Assembly (NCBI GenBank): GCA_019637395.1
Contig: JAHBVR010000005.1
Location: 315,312 to 379,311 of the forward strand
Source of the DNA: Vulcanimicrobiota bacterium
GTDB lineage: Bacteria > Vulcanimicrobiota > Xenobia > Xenobiales > JADMJV01
Reading direction: 5' to 3'
Length of the DNA stretch: 64,000 bases
In this document: in pieces, positions 1 to 8,880 of the stretch
Position numbering within the stretch: position 1 is the stretch's first letter
Layout of the letters: each line of letters starts with the position of its first letter
Notes under the pieces: model-generated
Database searches by the model: none
What the model saw: only the letters and a program-made list of their open reading frames with translations
What the model was told of the DNA's origin: nothing
Translations under genes and position numbers: made by a program

Positions 1-1095
1 CTTCACAAGCCCAAGATTTTGTATCTGGCCGGCTCGATGTGGAATTTCGGAGTCTGCCTGGGCTGCCTTGGTATTCTCTCTGGATATACGGACGGCCTGG
101 AATGGTTGGAGTTCTGGTGGCCCATTGATGGACTGCTGGCTGTGGCCGGCGCCCTGGTAGCCATTCCTTTGTTTCAGACCATCTGGCGTAGCCAGGAAAA
201 GCATTTTTATGTGACCATGTGGTATACTCTGGCTGCCTTTATCTGGTTTCCCGTTCTGTTCGTGATTGCCAATATGCACTTTCTGCACACCGGTGTGCAA
301 CAGGGTATTGTCAACTGGTGGTTCGCGCATAATGTTTTGGGCCTGTGGGTTACCCCTCTGGGCCTGGGAATTGTTTACTATCTGCTGCCCAAAATTACCG
401 GCTACCCCATTTTCTCTTATCAACTATCTCTCTTTGGTTTTTGGGGTCTGGCCTTATTCTATTCTCAGGTTGGTGCTCATCATCTGCTGGGTTCGCCGAT
501 CCCGACCTGGGTCGCCAATCTTTCGATTGTCATGAGCGTGGGTATGGCCATTCCCGTCATCACGGTGGCCATCAATCACCACGTGTCGGCCTATCGGCAT
601 CTGGGGGTTCTCAGGCAGTCCGTCGTTCTCCGTTTCATTGTTTTTGGGGCGATGATGTACACGGTCAGTTCGTTGCAGGGTTCGCTGCACTCACTCAGGA
701 CCTTTAATTACATTTCCCATTTCACGCACTGGACCGTTTCGCACGCTCATTTGGGGCTCTACGGCTTTACCAGCATGGTCTTTTTCGGCGGGATCTATTT
801 TGCTCTGCCGCGGCTGCTCGACCGGGATTGGGAATACCCGGGTCTGATCAACCTCCATTTTTGGCTGGCAGCCACCGGTATCCTGACCTATGCCGTGTCC
901 TTGGGAATCGGCGGAATTCTCCAGGGTATGGCCCTGCGAGATTCTTCCGGGACCTTTGAGCAATCCCTGAAAGTAACGCTGCCTTACCTGGTGGGCCGCA
1001 GCCTGGGCGGCAGCCTGATGCTGCTGTCCCACCTTGTCTTTGCCTTCAATATCTGCGATCTGCTGGGCCGGACCGCCAGGGAGAAGAGGTCATGA
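1..1095 (+). CDS. ccoN: cbb3-type cytochrome c oxidase subunit I (CcoN), 5' partial
   Basis: This is the C-terminal part (about 364 residues) of the catalytic heme-copper subunit of a cbb3 oxidase, the inner-membrane enzyme that reduces O2 with electrons from c-type cytochromes. The frame is open from base 1, so the true start lies outside the window and the TTG at 19 is internal. Visible marks are a run of hydrophobic helices, the HH pair at bases 478-483 expected to bind CuB, and an SHAH motif near 739-750 carrying heme ligands. The stop overlaps the ccoO start in ATGA (1092-1095), which implies translational coupling. The oxidase genes continue as ccoO and a ccoP-like gene. Identity is clear; only the missing N-terminus is unseen. 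Confidence 0.95.
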   Translation, partial: LHKPKILYLAGSMWNFGVCLGCLGILSGYTDGLEWLEFWWPIDGLLAVAGALVAIPLFQTIWRSQEKHFYVTMWYTLAAFIWFPVLFVIANMHFLHTGVQQGIVNWWFAHNVLGLWVTPLGLGIVYYLLPKITGYPIFSYQLSLFGFWGLALFYSQVGAHHLLGSPIPTWVANLSIVMSVGMAIPVITVAINHHVSAYRHLGVLRQSVVLRFIVFGAMMYTVSSLQGSLHSLRTFNYISHFTHWTVSHAHLGLYGFTSMVFFGGIYFALPRLLDRDWEYPGLINLHFWLAATGILTYAVSLGIGGILQGMALRDSSGTFEQSLKVTLPYLVGRSLGGSLMLLSHLVFAFNICDLLGRTAREKRS

Positions 1096-1664
1096 AAAAA
1101 GCTTATATTTTCGTATTTGGCGCCAGCAGCACGCTTTTGCTGTCCACCTTTCTCTTCGTGATTGTGCCTCGGCTCGGACAAAGTGAGGTCGTTCAGGAGG
1201 GGCGGAGTGCCCAGCTCCCCTATACCGAGGTGCAAGCCCGAGGGCGCGCGGTTTATATCGAATATGGGTGTATTTACTGTCATTCCCAGCAGGTGCGCGA
1301 TCCGGTCGCCGGCGCCGATGGCCACTTTGGTTGGGGCCGCCCCAGCCGGCCTTCGGATTACATTTATGACCGTCCTCACCTGCTGGGAACTTCCCGAACC
1401 GGACCCGATCTTTCCAATATTGGCTTGAGACAGCCCAGCCGGGATTGGCACCATCTGCATTTATATAATCCTCGGCTGCTGGTTCCCTGGAGTATTATGC
1501 CCGGCTTTCCCTTCCTCTATCGGGTGGTTCCGGGCGAGCAGGCGCCCGCCGAGGGGGCGATAGAAATTCCCAACTCGAAGGGCAACTGGCTGCTCCCTTC
1601 AGAAAAAGCCAGCTCACTGGTTGAATACCTGACCTGCCTGAAGCGAGACGGGGAGACACCTTGA
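1092..1664 (+). CDS. ccoO: cbb3-type cytochrome c oxidase subunit II (CcoO), monoheme
   Basis: The 190-residue product is the membrane-anchored monoheme cytochrome c subunit that passes electrons to CcoN. An N-terminal hydrophobic anchor (about residues 5-27) is followed by the covalent heme site CIYCH (C60, C63, H64). A Met in an MPGFPF motif near residue 138 is the likely sixth heme ligand. The family-typical SQQVR follows the heme site. The ATG overlaps the ccoN stop and the TGA overlaps the TTG start of the next gene by 4 bases, so the three genes form a tight operon. No ccoQ is present between ccoO and the ccoP-like gene. Confidence 0.95.
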   Translation: MKKAYIFVFGASSTLLLSTFLFVIVPRLGQSEVVQEGRSAQLPYTEVQARGRAVYIEYGCIYCHSQQVRDPVAGADGHFGWGRPSRPSDYIYDRPHLLGTSRTGPDLSNIGLRQPSRDWHHLHLYNPRLLVPWSIMPGFPFLYRVVPGEQAPAEGAIEIPNSKGNWLLPSEKASSLVEYLTCLKRDGETP

Positions 1665-2263
1665 GCAACCTCTTTGAAGCCGACCGGGTGGGGCACGAAA
1701 AGCCTGATCCGATCGAGAACTCCTCGAGCCGGCTGATCGTCGTGCCACTGACCCTGCTGACGCTTTTTCTGGCTTTCGGAATGACTTATCTGACGATATA
1801 TACCGATAAAGTCGACTTTACTCAGGGAGACAGCCGTTCCCAGGGCGGGGCTGCTCTGGCCACACCCCTCTCGGACCCGAGCCTGCTCGGTCAGGAAGTG
1901 TTCCAGAAGAATTGCCAGGCTTGCCATCAGGTGAACGGAGCGGGCGTGGGCTCCACTTTTCCTCCCCTGGATGGCTCCGAATGGGTCAATGGAGAACCGG
2001 AAATGGTCTGTGCTATCGTATTGCACGGTATTTCGGGCGAAATTTCCGTCAAGGGACAGGCCTTTCGAGGTGTGATGCCGGCCTTTAAGGGGCAACTCAA
2101 GCCGGAAGAGATCGCGGCCGTGGCAACCTACATCCGGGGCGCCTGGAGCAATCGGGCTGCGGCGGTCGAGCCGGCCTTGGTGGAGAAAGTTGCTCAGGCT
2201 ACGGCAACCCGCAAGGAATCCTGGTCAGGCGGAGCGGAGTTGGAAAAGATGCCGTGGAAATAA
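1661..2263 (+). CDS. One-heme cytochrome c subunit, CcoP-like
   Basis: The 200-residue protein has one N-terminal membrane segment (about 24-47) and a cytochrome c domain with CQACH (C85, C88, H89) and a likely Met ligand at M139 in GVMPAF. Its position after ccoN and ccoO says it is the third oxidase subunit. Classical CcoP has two heme c sites; this protein has one, so it is a reduced or different electron-entry subunit. The start is TTG at 1661, overlapping the ccoO stop. The tail after about residue 155 is hydrophilic with no motif I recognise. An independent cytochrome c co-transcribed with the oxidase is the alternative, but the coupling favours a subunit. Confidence 0.85.
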   Translation: MSNLFEADRVGHEKPDPIENSSSRLIVVPLTLLTLFLAFGMTYLTIYTDKVDFTQGDSRSQGGAALATPLSDPSLLGQEVFQKNCQACHQVNGAGVGSTFPPLDGSEWVNGEPEMVCAIVLHGISGEISVKGQAFRGVMPAFKGQLKPEEIAAVATYIRGAWSNRAAAVEPALVEKVAQATATRKESWSGGAELEKMPWK

Positions 2264-2272
2264 GGAGGCTGC

Positions 2273-2719
2273 GTGTTTTCACAGACTGCCGAGTACGCCC
2301 TCAGGGCTGTCGTCCTGATGGCCGAAGCTTCCTCCGAAGGGGGTTGGGACAACAAGACCCTGGCCAAACAGGCCCAGGTGCCGACAAGCTACCTGGCCAA
2401 GGTGCTGCAGAGCCTGACCCGGGCTGGAATTACCAGGTCTAAGCGGGGGAGCAAGGGCGGCTTCGCGCTGGCTCGGCCGCCGCAAGAGATCACCATCTTA
2501 GAGGTCGTCAACGCGGTGGATCCCATCGCCCGCATCAAGAAGTGCCCTCTCGGTTTGCGTTCTCACTGCGAGATTCTTTGCCCCATGCATCATCGCCTCG
2601 ACCGGGCCATGGCCGAAGTGGAGAACGTGCTGGGAAATTCGACCATTGCTGAGTTGCTGGCAGATACGAGCCGTCCCAAGCCAATGCAAGAAACTATTCG
2701 ATTCTTACCGATCGTTTAG
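2273..2719 (+). CDS. Rrf2-family transcriptional regulator with three-Cys cluster motif
   Basis: A 148-residue winged-helix protein of the Rrf2 family (IscR, NsrR and RsrR relatives). The N-terminus FSQTAEYALRA and the KGGFALARPP segment (about 61-70) are family signatures. Three cysteines, C91, C99 and C103, in a C-x7-C-x3-C arrangement sit where relatives bind an Fe-S cluster, so a redox, NO or iron signal is likely. The start is GTG at 2273, set by the strong AAGGAGG at 2262-2268. It follows the oxidase genes by 9 bases, so it probably belongs to their operon and may control them. The sensed signal is inference. Confidence 0.9.
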   Translation: MFSQTAEYALRAVVLMAEASSEGGWDNKTLAKQAQVPTSYLAKVLQSLTRAGITRSKRGSKGGFALARPPQEITILEVVNAVDPIARIKKCPLGLRSHCEILCPMHHRLDRAMAEVENVLGNSTIAELLADTSRPKPMQETIRFLPIV

Positions 2720-2782
2720 AGGCTGACGGTTATTCGCAAGACCAGAGGAGGGCCCTGGCGAGCGAGCCCAAAAGCAAGGACC

Positions 2783-3469
2783 GTGGAAAAGCTGATTCGG
2801 AAGCTCAACAAAGAGTTTGCCAGACTGAAGTTCTCCGTCCCCTGGGTTTACAACCCCTGGGAGTATGCCGGCGAGGCTTACCTGGATTATTGGCGCCGCT
2901 ATGGGCAGGGCCGGAAACAACTGATGCTGCTGGGCATGAATCCGGGCCCCTGGGGTATGGCCCAGACCGGCATTCCCTTCGGGGAAGTGGAACTGGCCCG
3001 CGACTGGCTGGGCATCCGGGGACATATCGGTAAGCCCAAGAGGGAGCACCCGCAACGGCCCGTCCAGGGCTGGGAGTGCCCGCGCAGCGAGGTCAGCGGA
3101 CGCCGTCTGTGGGGCTATCTCAAAGAGAAATATCCGAACCCTGAGGACTTTTTTGCCAACGCCTACGTGGCCAATTATTGCCCGCTTGTCTTCATGGAAG
3201 AAAGCGGCCGTAACCTCACTCCTGACAAGCTGCCCAAAGCCGAACGGATCCCTCTCCTGCAGCTCTGTGACCAGTTTCTGTTGGCCCACCTCGAGCAGAT
3301 GCAGCCCAGGAAACTGGTGGGCGTGGGCAAATGGGCCGAGCAGCGCGGCCAGGAGCTGGTGGCCAAACTCGGCCTGCCTATCGAGGTCCTGAGCATTCCA
3401 CACCCCAGCCCGGCCAATCCGGGAGCCAACCGGGGCTGGGGCACGGAACTGGGGGCTTTACTCACTTAA
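2783..3469 (+). CDS. SMUG1-like uracil-DNA glycosylase
   Basis: The 228-residue product matches the SMUG1 branch of uracil-DNA glycosylases, which remove uracil and some oxidised pyrimidines from DNA to begin base-excision repair. Motif 1, GMNPGPWGMAQTG (51-63), and motif 2, HPSPANPGANRGW (207-219), are both intact; these form the uracil pocket and the active-site loop. The start is GTG at 2783, after a short AAGGA. SMUG1 was first described in animals but occurs in scattered bacteria. The CCA enzyme gene begins one base after its stop, so the two are probably co-transcribed. Confidence 0.92.
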   Translation: MEKLIRKLNKEFARLKFSVPWVYNPWEYAGEAYLDYWRRYGQGRKQLMLLGMNPGPWGMAQTGIPFGEVELARDWLGIRGHIGKPKREHPQRPVQGWECPRSEVSGRRLWGYLKEKYPNPEDFFANAYVANYCPLVFMEESGRNLTPDKLPKAERIPLLQLCDQFLLAHLEQMQPRKLVGVGKWAEQRGQELVAKLGLPIEVLSIPHPSPANPGANRGWGTELGALLT

Positions 3470-3470
3470 C

Positions 3471-6050
3471 GTGGAAATCATCGTTTCACACGCCGGCGCT
3501 GACTTCGACGCCTACGCCTCCATGGTGGCCGCCCAGCGACTCTATCCGCAAGCCAAACTGGTGACCATGGGCAAGCCGGCTCCCTCGGTGCGCGAATTTC
3601 TGCACCTCCATCAGGGCCATTTTCCCGTTCTCAACGCCAAGCAAGTGGATGCCGCCCAGGTCACGCGCCTGGTCATGGTGGATACCAGCAATCCCAGGCG
3701 CCTCGGTCCTTTCCGCATGCTGGCTCAGCAGAGCGGGGTGGAGGTCCACATCTACGACCACCATCCTCCCAGCGCCGAGTGCGTGCACGGCGACGTCTCG
3801 CATATCAAAATGCTGGGCGCGGCCGTTACCGTGGTGCTCGAGCAACTGCCGCGCGACACCAAGCTGAGCGTGGCCGAGGCCACTTTATTCTTGATCGCCA
3901 TCTACGAAGAAACCGGCAACCTGACCTATGCCTCCACTACTCCGACCGATCTGCGCACGGCCGCCTGGCTCCTGGAACAAGGTGCCAAGCTGAGCGTGGT
4001 CAATGAAATTCTCCAGCAGCCGCTCAGCCAGGAACAGCGTGAATTGCGCGACCAGCTCATGGCCAATGCCCGGCGCGTGCCCATCGAAGGAGCGCAATCG
4101 TTGTTGGTGACCGCTCGCGTGCCTCACTATATCGAGGAGCTGAATGAAGTGGTGTGGCGTTTGTTGCAACAGGAAACAGTGGATCTGGTGATTGCATCGG
4201 TTTCTATGGGTAGCCGTCTTTACCTGGTTGGCCGCAGTCGCCATCCGCGCTTCAATATGCTGCCCGGTTTCCAGGCGCTCGGAGGCGGTGGACATCCCTG
4301 CGCGGCCTCCGCCTCCCTCGCCGATGAAGACCCGGCCGATGCGCTGATGCGTTTGCTGACTCATCTGCGCTTCGGCGAATCTCAGAGCGAGCTGGTTCGC
4401 GACCACATGAGTCCTCGTGTGGATCCGATTGATCTCACCGGCTGCAACGTCACGGAAGCTGACCAGAAGCTGCGCGCCCTGGGGCGAACCGCCACGGTCG
4501 TCCTGAAGGACGGTGAGGTGGTGGGCATGCTGTCTCGTTCCGACCTGGACAAAGCGCTGGCCCACAACCTGGGCGAGATGCCGGCCGAGTCGGTGATGAC
4601 CCGGCCGGTGCTTTCGGTCACTCCCGATGCCACTCTGGACGAGGCGCGCGCCCAACTGGTCCACCATAACGTGGGACGCCTGCCGGTCATGGAGAACGGC
4701 AAGCTGCTGGGCATCATCAGCCGCACCGATCTGCTGCGCCACCTCTACGACACCAGCCGGCTGCGGCTGCCCGGTGATGATGCGCCCACCAGCAATTTCC
4801 TCATTCAGTTGCCCTATCGCTCGCTGGAGTTGCTCAAGCAGGCCGGCGCCGTGGCCGCGCGTTGCGGGGTGGAAGTCTACGCTGTGGGTGGTTTTGTGCG
4901 CGACTTGCTGCTGCAACGCCTGGACGAACGCACCTGGGATCTCGATCTGTGCGTGGAAGGTACCGTCGACCACTTCCTGGATGAACTGGCCATCAGTTGG
5001 GAAGCCTCGGTGCATCGCCACCCCCGCTTCGAGACGGCCACGCTGGTCTTGCCCGATGGGCAGAAGGTGGATCTGGCCCGGGCCCGCCAGGAAAGCTATG
5101 TACGCCCGGCCGCCCTGCCTGAGGTGCAGAGCAGCAATCTCAAACAGGATTTGTTCCGCCGTGACTTTACCATCAACGCGCTGGCGGTGCGCTTGACCGA
5201 GGGCCACTTCGGCGAACTGGTGGACTTCTTCGGCGGTCAGGCCGACCTGCAGGGGCAGACCATTCGGGTGCTGCACAATCATTCGTTCATTGATGATCCC
5301 ACCCGTATTCTACGTGCCGTGCGCCTGGAACAGCGGTTGGGCTTTCATCTGGGCACCACCACCGAGAATTTACTGCGCGGCGCTCTGCAACAGCGTATTT
5401 TGCCTCTGGCCGGACCGCAACGCATTCGCGACGAAATCGTGCTATGTCTCTCCGAAAAGCAAGCCGTCACCATTCTGGAGCGGCTCAACAAACTGCGGGT
5501 ACTTTTCACCCTGCATCCCGACCTGATCATCGACGCCAAAGTGCGCCAGTTGCTTCAAGCCGTGCCGCCTTCTCTGGAAGCGCTGCAAAGCCGCCTCAGC
5601 GTCGAACCCTGGCGGGTCTTCGTGCGCGCCTGGCTGCACCGTTGGAAACCCGAGCCGCTCAAGGAGTTGCTACGCTATTACCACTTCCATTTGAGCGGCT
5701 TCAATCCGCTGCCCGAAGTGCTTTGGAGGCTTAACCGCGAGCAGCTCAGCGCCAGTCAGCTCTATCATGTGTTGAAGCCGCTGGCCGCCGACGAAATCGT
5801 GGTCGTCTGGGCTTTGAACCGCGATTCGAAAATGAATCGCCGGCGGGGCGAAGAGCGTATCCTGCGCTTCCTGGACGAGCTCGCCCCGATGAAGCCGCTG
5901 CTGGTCGGCCACGAAATTTTGGCGGCGGGCGTTGAACAAGGACCGGAAGTGGCCCAAATCAAGAACGAGGCTTTTTGCCGCCAGTTGGATGAAGGTTGGA
6001 GCCGTGAGGAGCAGGCGCGAGGCTGGCTCAAGGAGAGGATGAAGGCTTGA
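3471..6050 (+). CDS. Long-type tRNA nucleotidyltransferase (CCA/A-adding) with DHH and CBS domains
   Basis: An 859-residue multidomain enzyme. Residues 1-300 form a DHH phosphoesterase domain (VMVDTS at 68-73, YDHH at 95-98) with a DHHA1-type GGGGHPCA segment near 268. A CBS pair follows at about 305-430. The C-terminal half is a class II nucleotidyltransferase with VGGFVRDLL (about 472) and the metal-binding DLD near 489, then a helical tRNA-binding region. This order is known from A-adding or CCA-adding enzymes of Aquifex-like and other bacteria that mature tRNA 3' ends. It could add the whole CCA or only the A; no second nucleotidyltransferase is in the window. Start GTG at 3471. Confidence 0.92.
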   Translation: MEIIVSHAGADFDAYASMVAAQRLYPQAKLVTMGKPAPSVREFLHLHQGHFPVLNAKQVDAAQVTRLVMVDTSNPRRLGPFRMLAQQSGVEVHIYDHHPPSAECVHGDVSHIKMLGAAVTVVLEQLPRDTKLSVAEATLFLIAIYEETGNLTYASTTPTDLRTAAWLLEQGAKLSVVNEILQQPLSQEQRELRDQLMANARRVPIEGAQSLLVTARVPHYIEELNEVVWRLLQQETVDLVIASVSMGSRLYLVGRSRHPRFNMLPGFQALGGGGHPCAASASLADEDPADALMRLLTHLRFGESQSELVRDHMSPRVDPIDLTGCNVTEADQKLRALGRTATVVLKDGEVVGMLSRSDLDKALAHNLGEMPAESVMTRPVLSVTPDATLDEARAQLVHHNVGRLPVMENGKLLGIISRTDLLRHLYDTSRLRLPGDDAPTSNFLIQLPYRSLELLKQAGAVAARCGVEVYAVGGFVRDLLLQRLDERTWDLDLCVEGTVDHFLDELAISWEASVHRHPRFETATLVLPDGQKVDLARARQESYVRPAALPEVQSSNLKQDLFRRDFTINALAVRLTEGHFGELVDFFGGQADLQGQTIRVLHNHSFIDDPTRILRAVRLEQRLGFHLGTTTENLLRGALQQRILPLAGPQRIRDEIVLCLSEKQAVTILERLNKLRVLFTLHPDLIIDAKVRQLLQAVPPSLEALQSRLSVEPWRVFVRAWLHRWKPEPLKELLRYYHFHLSGFNPLPEVLWRLNREQLSASQLYHVLKPLAADEIVVVWALNRDSKMNRRRGEERILRFLDELAPMKPLLVGHEILAAGVEQGPEVAQIKNEAFCRQLDEGWSREEQARGWLKERMKA

Positions 6051-6634
6051 AATACTGCAGTCAATGCGCCGCTGAAATGGCTTTTCAGGAAGGCTGGCCA
6101 CGCCGTTGTCCCGGTTGCTCGCGCGAGTTCTTTAAAAATCCCACACCGGTGGCGGTGGTGGTGGTGCCGGTGGACGGGGGAATTCTGACGGTGCGCCGGG
6201 CCATTCCTCCGCAAGTGGGGCATCTGGCTCTGCCCGGCGGTTTCGTCAATTGGGGCGAGACCTGGCAGCAGGCCGCCTGCCGCGAAGTCTTTGAAGAAAC
6301 CAGCCTGGTGATTTTGCCCGAGGAGCTCTCCTTGCTGGAGTTGATCAGCGTGCCCGAGGGCAATTTATTGATTTTTTGCCGAGCCCGACCGCGCGCCCGG
6401 GATCAGCTACAGTTAGACTTCCGCAACGAGGAAGTCAGCGAGATGGTGGTGCTTTACGGACCTCAAGAGTTGGCCTTCCCGACCCACACCCGGATGCTCG
6501 GCCAGGCCTTGGGAAAATCTTCTCGCACAAAAGAGGCATCGAAAACTTGTTCGCCAACCATGGTGGAGGAAAATTCCTCAAGGAGGCAGACCGATGTTGG
6601 AGACCAGACAGGCGAGACGATTCGATTGCGATGA
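6047..6634 (+). CDS. Nudix hydrolase with N-terminal zinc ribbon
   Basis: The 195-residue protein starts with a four-Cys zinc ribbon (C4, C7, C21, C24) followed by a Nudix hydrolase domain. The Nudix box runs about 65-87 with G65, E71, R79, E80, E83 and E84 in place; the late Gly of the consensus is Ser86. Such zinc-ribbon Nudix proteins (NudC-like or ADP-ribose-type) cleave nucleoside diphosphate derivatives; the substrate is not visible. The start TTG at 6047 overlaps the CCA enzyme stop. The last 40 residues are polar and overlap the following gene by 41 bases, so the tail may be non-essential. Confidence 0.85.
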   Translation: MKYCSQCAAEMAFQEGWPRRCPGCSREFFKNPTPVAVVVVPVDGGILTVRRAIPPQVGHLALPGGFVNWGETWQQAACREVFEETSLVILPEELSLLELISVPEGNLLIFCRARPRARDQLQLDFRNEEVSEMVVLYGPQELAFPTHTRMLGQALGKSSRTKEASKTCSPTMVEENSSRRQTDVGDQTGETIRLR

Positions 6635-7283
6635 AACGGTGGACTGCGAAGTGCGGGGCCAGGTGCGCGTCGCCTTCCTGCGTGACGTCTCTCTTACCGG
6701 CGCCCGTCTTCAGGGCGCCAATCTCCCTCCCGTGGGCACTCTGCTGCGCCTCAGTCCCACCTTCAGCGAATGGCTGCCCTGCGGGCCGCGCGCCTGGGTC
6801 TACGCCCAGGTATGCTGGACCAGGGAGGGGAAAGAAGCCGGCCTGCGCTTCCTTGAACCTTCTTCAAGACTGGCCCTGAACTGGGTGGGCCGGCTCTGTC
6901 AGGGGCGCAACGAGCGCCGCAGCAGCATCCGCGTGGCCACCGAAGTCTATATGGAGATCAAGGTGCCCGGCGTGCGCCGCACCTATGAAGCCCTCAGTCT
7001 CGACCTCAGCCAGGGCGGCGTACAGGCCAAATTGCCCGATCAAGTGTTACGCGAAGGCAGCATCGCCAAAGTCAGCGTCTGTCTGCCCTGGACCGTCATC
7101 GACGCCCCCGCCCAGGTGATTCGCCAGGGAGCCGACGACCGCCCCCAGCACTCGCTGCAGTTCACCAACCTGGACAGCTACCAGGCCGACGCCCTGGGCG
7201 GCTTCCTGCGCCAGGAACTGGCCGCGCAGAAACAAGCGAAGGCGGCCGATCCGTTTCTGGCTCGCCTTTTTAATCGCGAGTAG
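6594..7283 (+). CDS. Tandem PilZ-domain protein (c-di-GMP binding)
   Basis: A 229-residue protein with two PilZ-like domains. The first has R5-x3-R9 and DVSLTG (31-36). The second has R108-x3-R112 and DLSQGG (136-141). These paired RxxxR and [D/N]xSxxG motifs are the c-di-GMP binding signature, so both domains should be able to bind the messenger. No output domain is fused, so the protein may act as an adaptor. The ATG at 6594 is supported by a strong AAGGAGG at 6580-6586, even though it lies inside the end of the Nudix gene. The target process is unknown. Confidence 0.85.
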   Translation: MLETRQARRFDCDETVDCEVRGQVRVAFLRDVSLTGARLQGANLPPVGTLLRLSPTFSEWLPCGPRAWVYAQVCWTREGKEAGLRFLEPSSRLALNWVGRLCQGRNERRSSIRVATEVYMEIKVPGVRRTYEALSLDLSQGGVQAKLPDQVLREGSIAKVSVCLPWTVIDAPAQVIRQGADDRPQHSLQFTNLDSYQADALGGFLRQELAAQKQAKAADPFLARLFNRE

Positions 7284-7341
7284 CGAGCGGGGTGCGCGAA
7301 ATCGCGCTCACATGTGCGCGAACTGAGGTGGGATCGGGGCT

Positions 7342-8880
7342 CTAGAAACCGCCTTGTTGGCGGGCCTGGATGCGCAGGGCGGTACGCAGGCGGCTTTCCA
7401 CTTCCTTGCGCTGCTTCTCTTCCAGTTCCTTGGCCTTGATCAGCACGTCCACGCGCTCTTGCAGGCGTTCGTTTTCGGAGCGCTGCTTGCGCAGAGACTC
7501 GCGCAGATCGTCGGCGCGCAGCTTCCACTGGCGGATTTCCGCCTCGTCGCCGGCTCCACCGCCGCCCCCGGCCTTGATCTTTTCCAGCTCCTCGGCCAGT
7601 TGCTGCTTCTCGGTCTCCAGGCGTGACTGGCTGCGTTCCAGCGTCATCAGCTCCTGATTGGCCGCCTTCAAGTCGTTCTCCAGCAACAGGCACTTGCGCT
7701 CCAGCCGCTCGCGGTCGCTGCCGTCGCGGCGCAGGGAGTCCAGCTCGGAGTTTACCTCGATCAGACGTTTTTCCGCTTCCAGGTGGCGGCGTTCGGCCTC
7801 TTTCACAGCCTCCTGGTTGGCGGCCAGCACTTTCAGCTCTTCTTCACGCTGCAGGGAGGCAGCCAGACGCTCGCCCAGCAGACGAACTTCGTCCTGGTGA
7901 GCCTGGCGGAAGCTGGCCAGCTCGGCCTGAGCGGCCTGAATCTTGGCCTCGGCGGAGTCACGGAAAAGCTTGCATTCTTCGGCGTAAGCGCGGGCCTCGC
8001 CCTCACTGAGACGCAAAGCCTTTAGCTCGCGGCGGCGCTCCACGATGGTCTCCTCCAGGTCCTCCTTGAGCAGCTCCAACTCTTCCAGCTCCAGGCGGAG
8101 GTTGGACTCGGTTTCACGGACCTCATCGAGAGTGGCCTGCAATTCGCCCAGACGGCGCGACCACTGTTCCATCTCGCTTTCGCGCAGCTCGAGACGGCGC
8201 GAAGTCTCGGCCATTTCGTCCTGCAGGCTGGTGATCTGCTTGAGCTCGTCGGCCGCTTCCTGTTCCGCCGAGGTCAAGCGCGATTGCAGATCGCCATTGC
8301 TGGTCTGCAACTCGGCCAATTGCCTCTGGGTCAACTCCAATTCGAGTTCGTGTTCGACGGCTTTGTCTTGTAGAGAAGAACGCTCTTCGTTCCAACTTTG
8401 GCGGGCTTGCTCCAATTCAGAACTCAGTTGGGCCCGTTCCTCCTCCCAACTTTTGCGGAATTGCTCGACCATATCGCGCTCGCTGATCAACTGAGCGCGC
8501 TCCTGGTCCCAGGCCTTGCGCGCCTGCTCCCATTCGCCTTGCTGGGCGCGCAGACTGTCGATTTCCGCTTGCAGGCCCAGGCTGCGCAGAGCCGGTTCAG
8601 CAACCTCCGGATCGGGAGGGCGAACCACGGCCAGGCCTTGCGCCACCGCTTCCTCCGCGACCGCAACCTCGGCGCTTTCGAGCGAAGGCGGATCGAGCAG
8701 GGCCACCGCCGATTCGGCCGACTTGCTTTTTTTGGTGGTTTTCTTTCCGGCCGCTGCTTTCCGCGCAACGGCGACAGGCTCAGCCGGAGCTGCGGCGACT
8801 TCCTCCACGGCCGGGGGAGCCGGGGGTTGCGCCTTGGCGGCTTCGTTCTTTTTCTTGTTGCGGTTCGATTTGCTGGCCAT
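7342..8880 (-). CDS. Large coiled-coil protein, function unknown
   Basis: A 512-residue protein. Residues 1-90 are low complexity, rich in Lys, Ala and Pro, with a basic start (NRNKKK) that could bind nucleic acid or membrane. From about 100 to 500 it is almost continuously predicted coiled coil, rich in Glu, Arg, Leu and Gln, with a short Gly run near 430. I recognise no enzyme motif and no signal peptide. Its ATG at 8880 lies 101 bases inside the end of uvrC on the same strand, so it is likely translated from the same mRNA. A structural or scaffold role is inference from composition alone. It ends the S41-S41-uvrC operon. Confidence 0.75.
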   Translation of the reverse strand: MASKSNRNKKKNEAAKAQPPAPPAVEEVAAAPAEPVAVARKAAAGKKTTKKSKSAESAVALLDPPSLESAEVAVAEEAVAQGLAVVRPPDPEVAEPALRSLGLQAEIDSLRAQQGEWEQARKAWDQERAQLISERDMVEQFRKSWEEERAQLSSELEQARQSWNEERSSLQDKAVEHELELELTQRQLAELQTSNGDLQSRLTSAEQEAADELKQITSLQDEMAETSRRLELRESEMEQWSRRLGELQATLDEVRETESNLRLELEELELLKEDLEETIVERRRELKALRLSEGEARAYAEECKLFRDSAEAKIQAAQAELASFRQAHQDEVRLLGERLAASLQREEELKVLAANQEAVKEAERRHLEAEKRLIEVNSELDSLRRDGSDRERLERKCLLLENDLKAANQELMTLERSQSRLETEKQQLAEELEKIKAGGGGGAGDEAEIRQWKLRADDLRESLRKQRSENERLQERVDVLIKAKELEEKQRKEVESRLRTALRIQARQQGGF

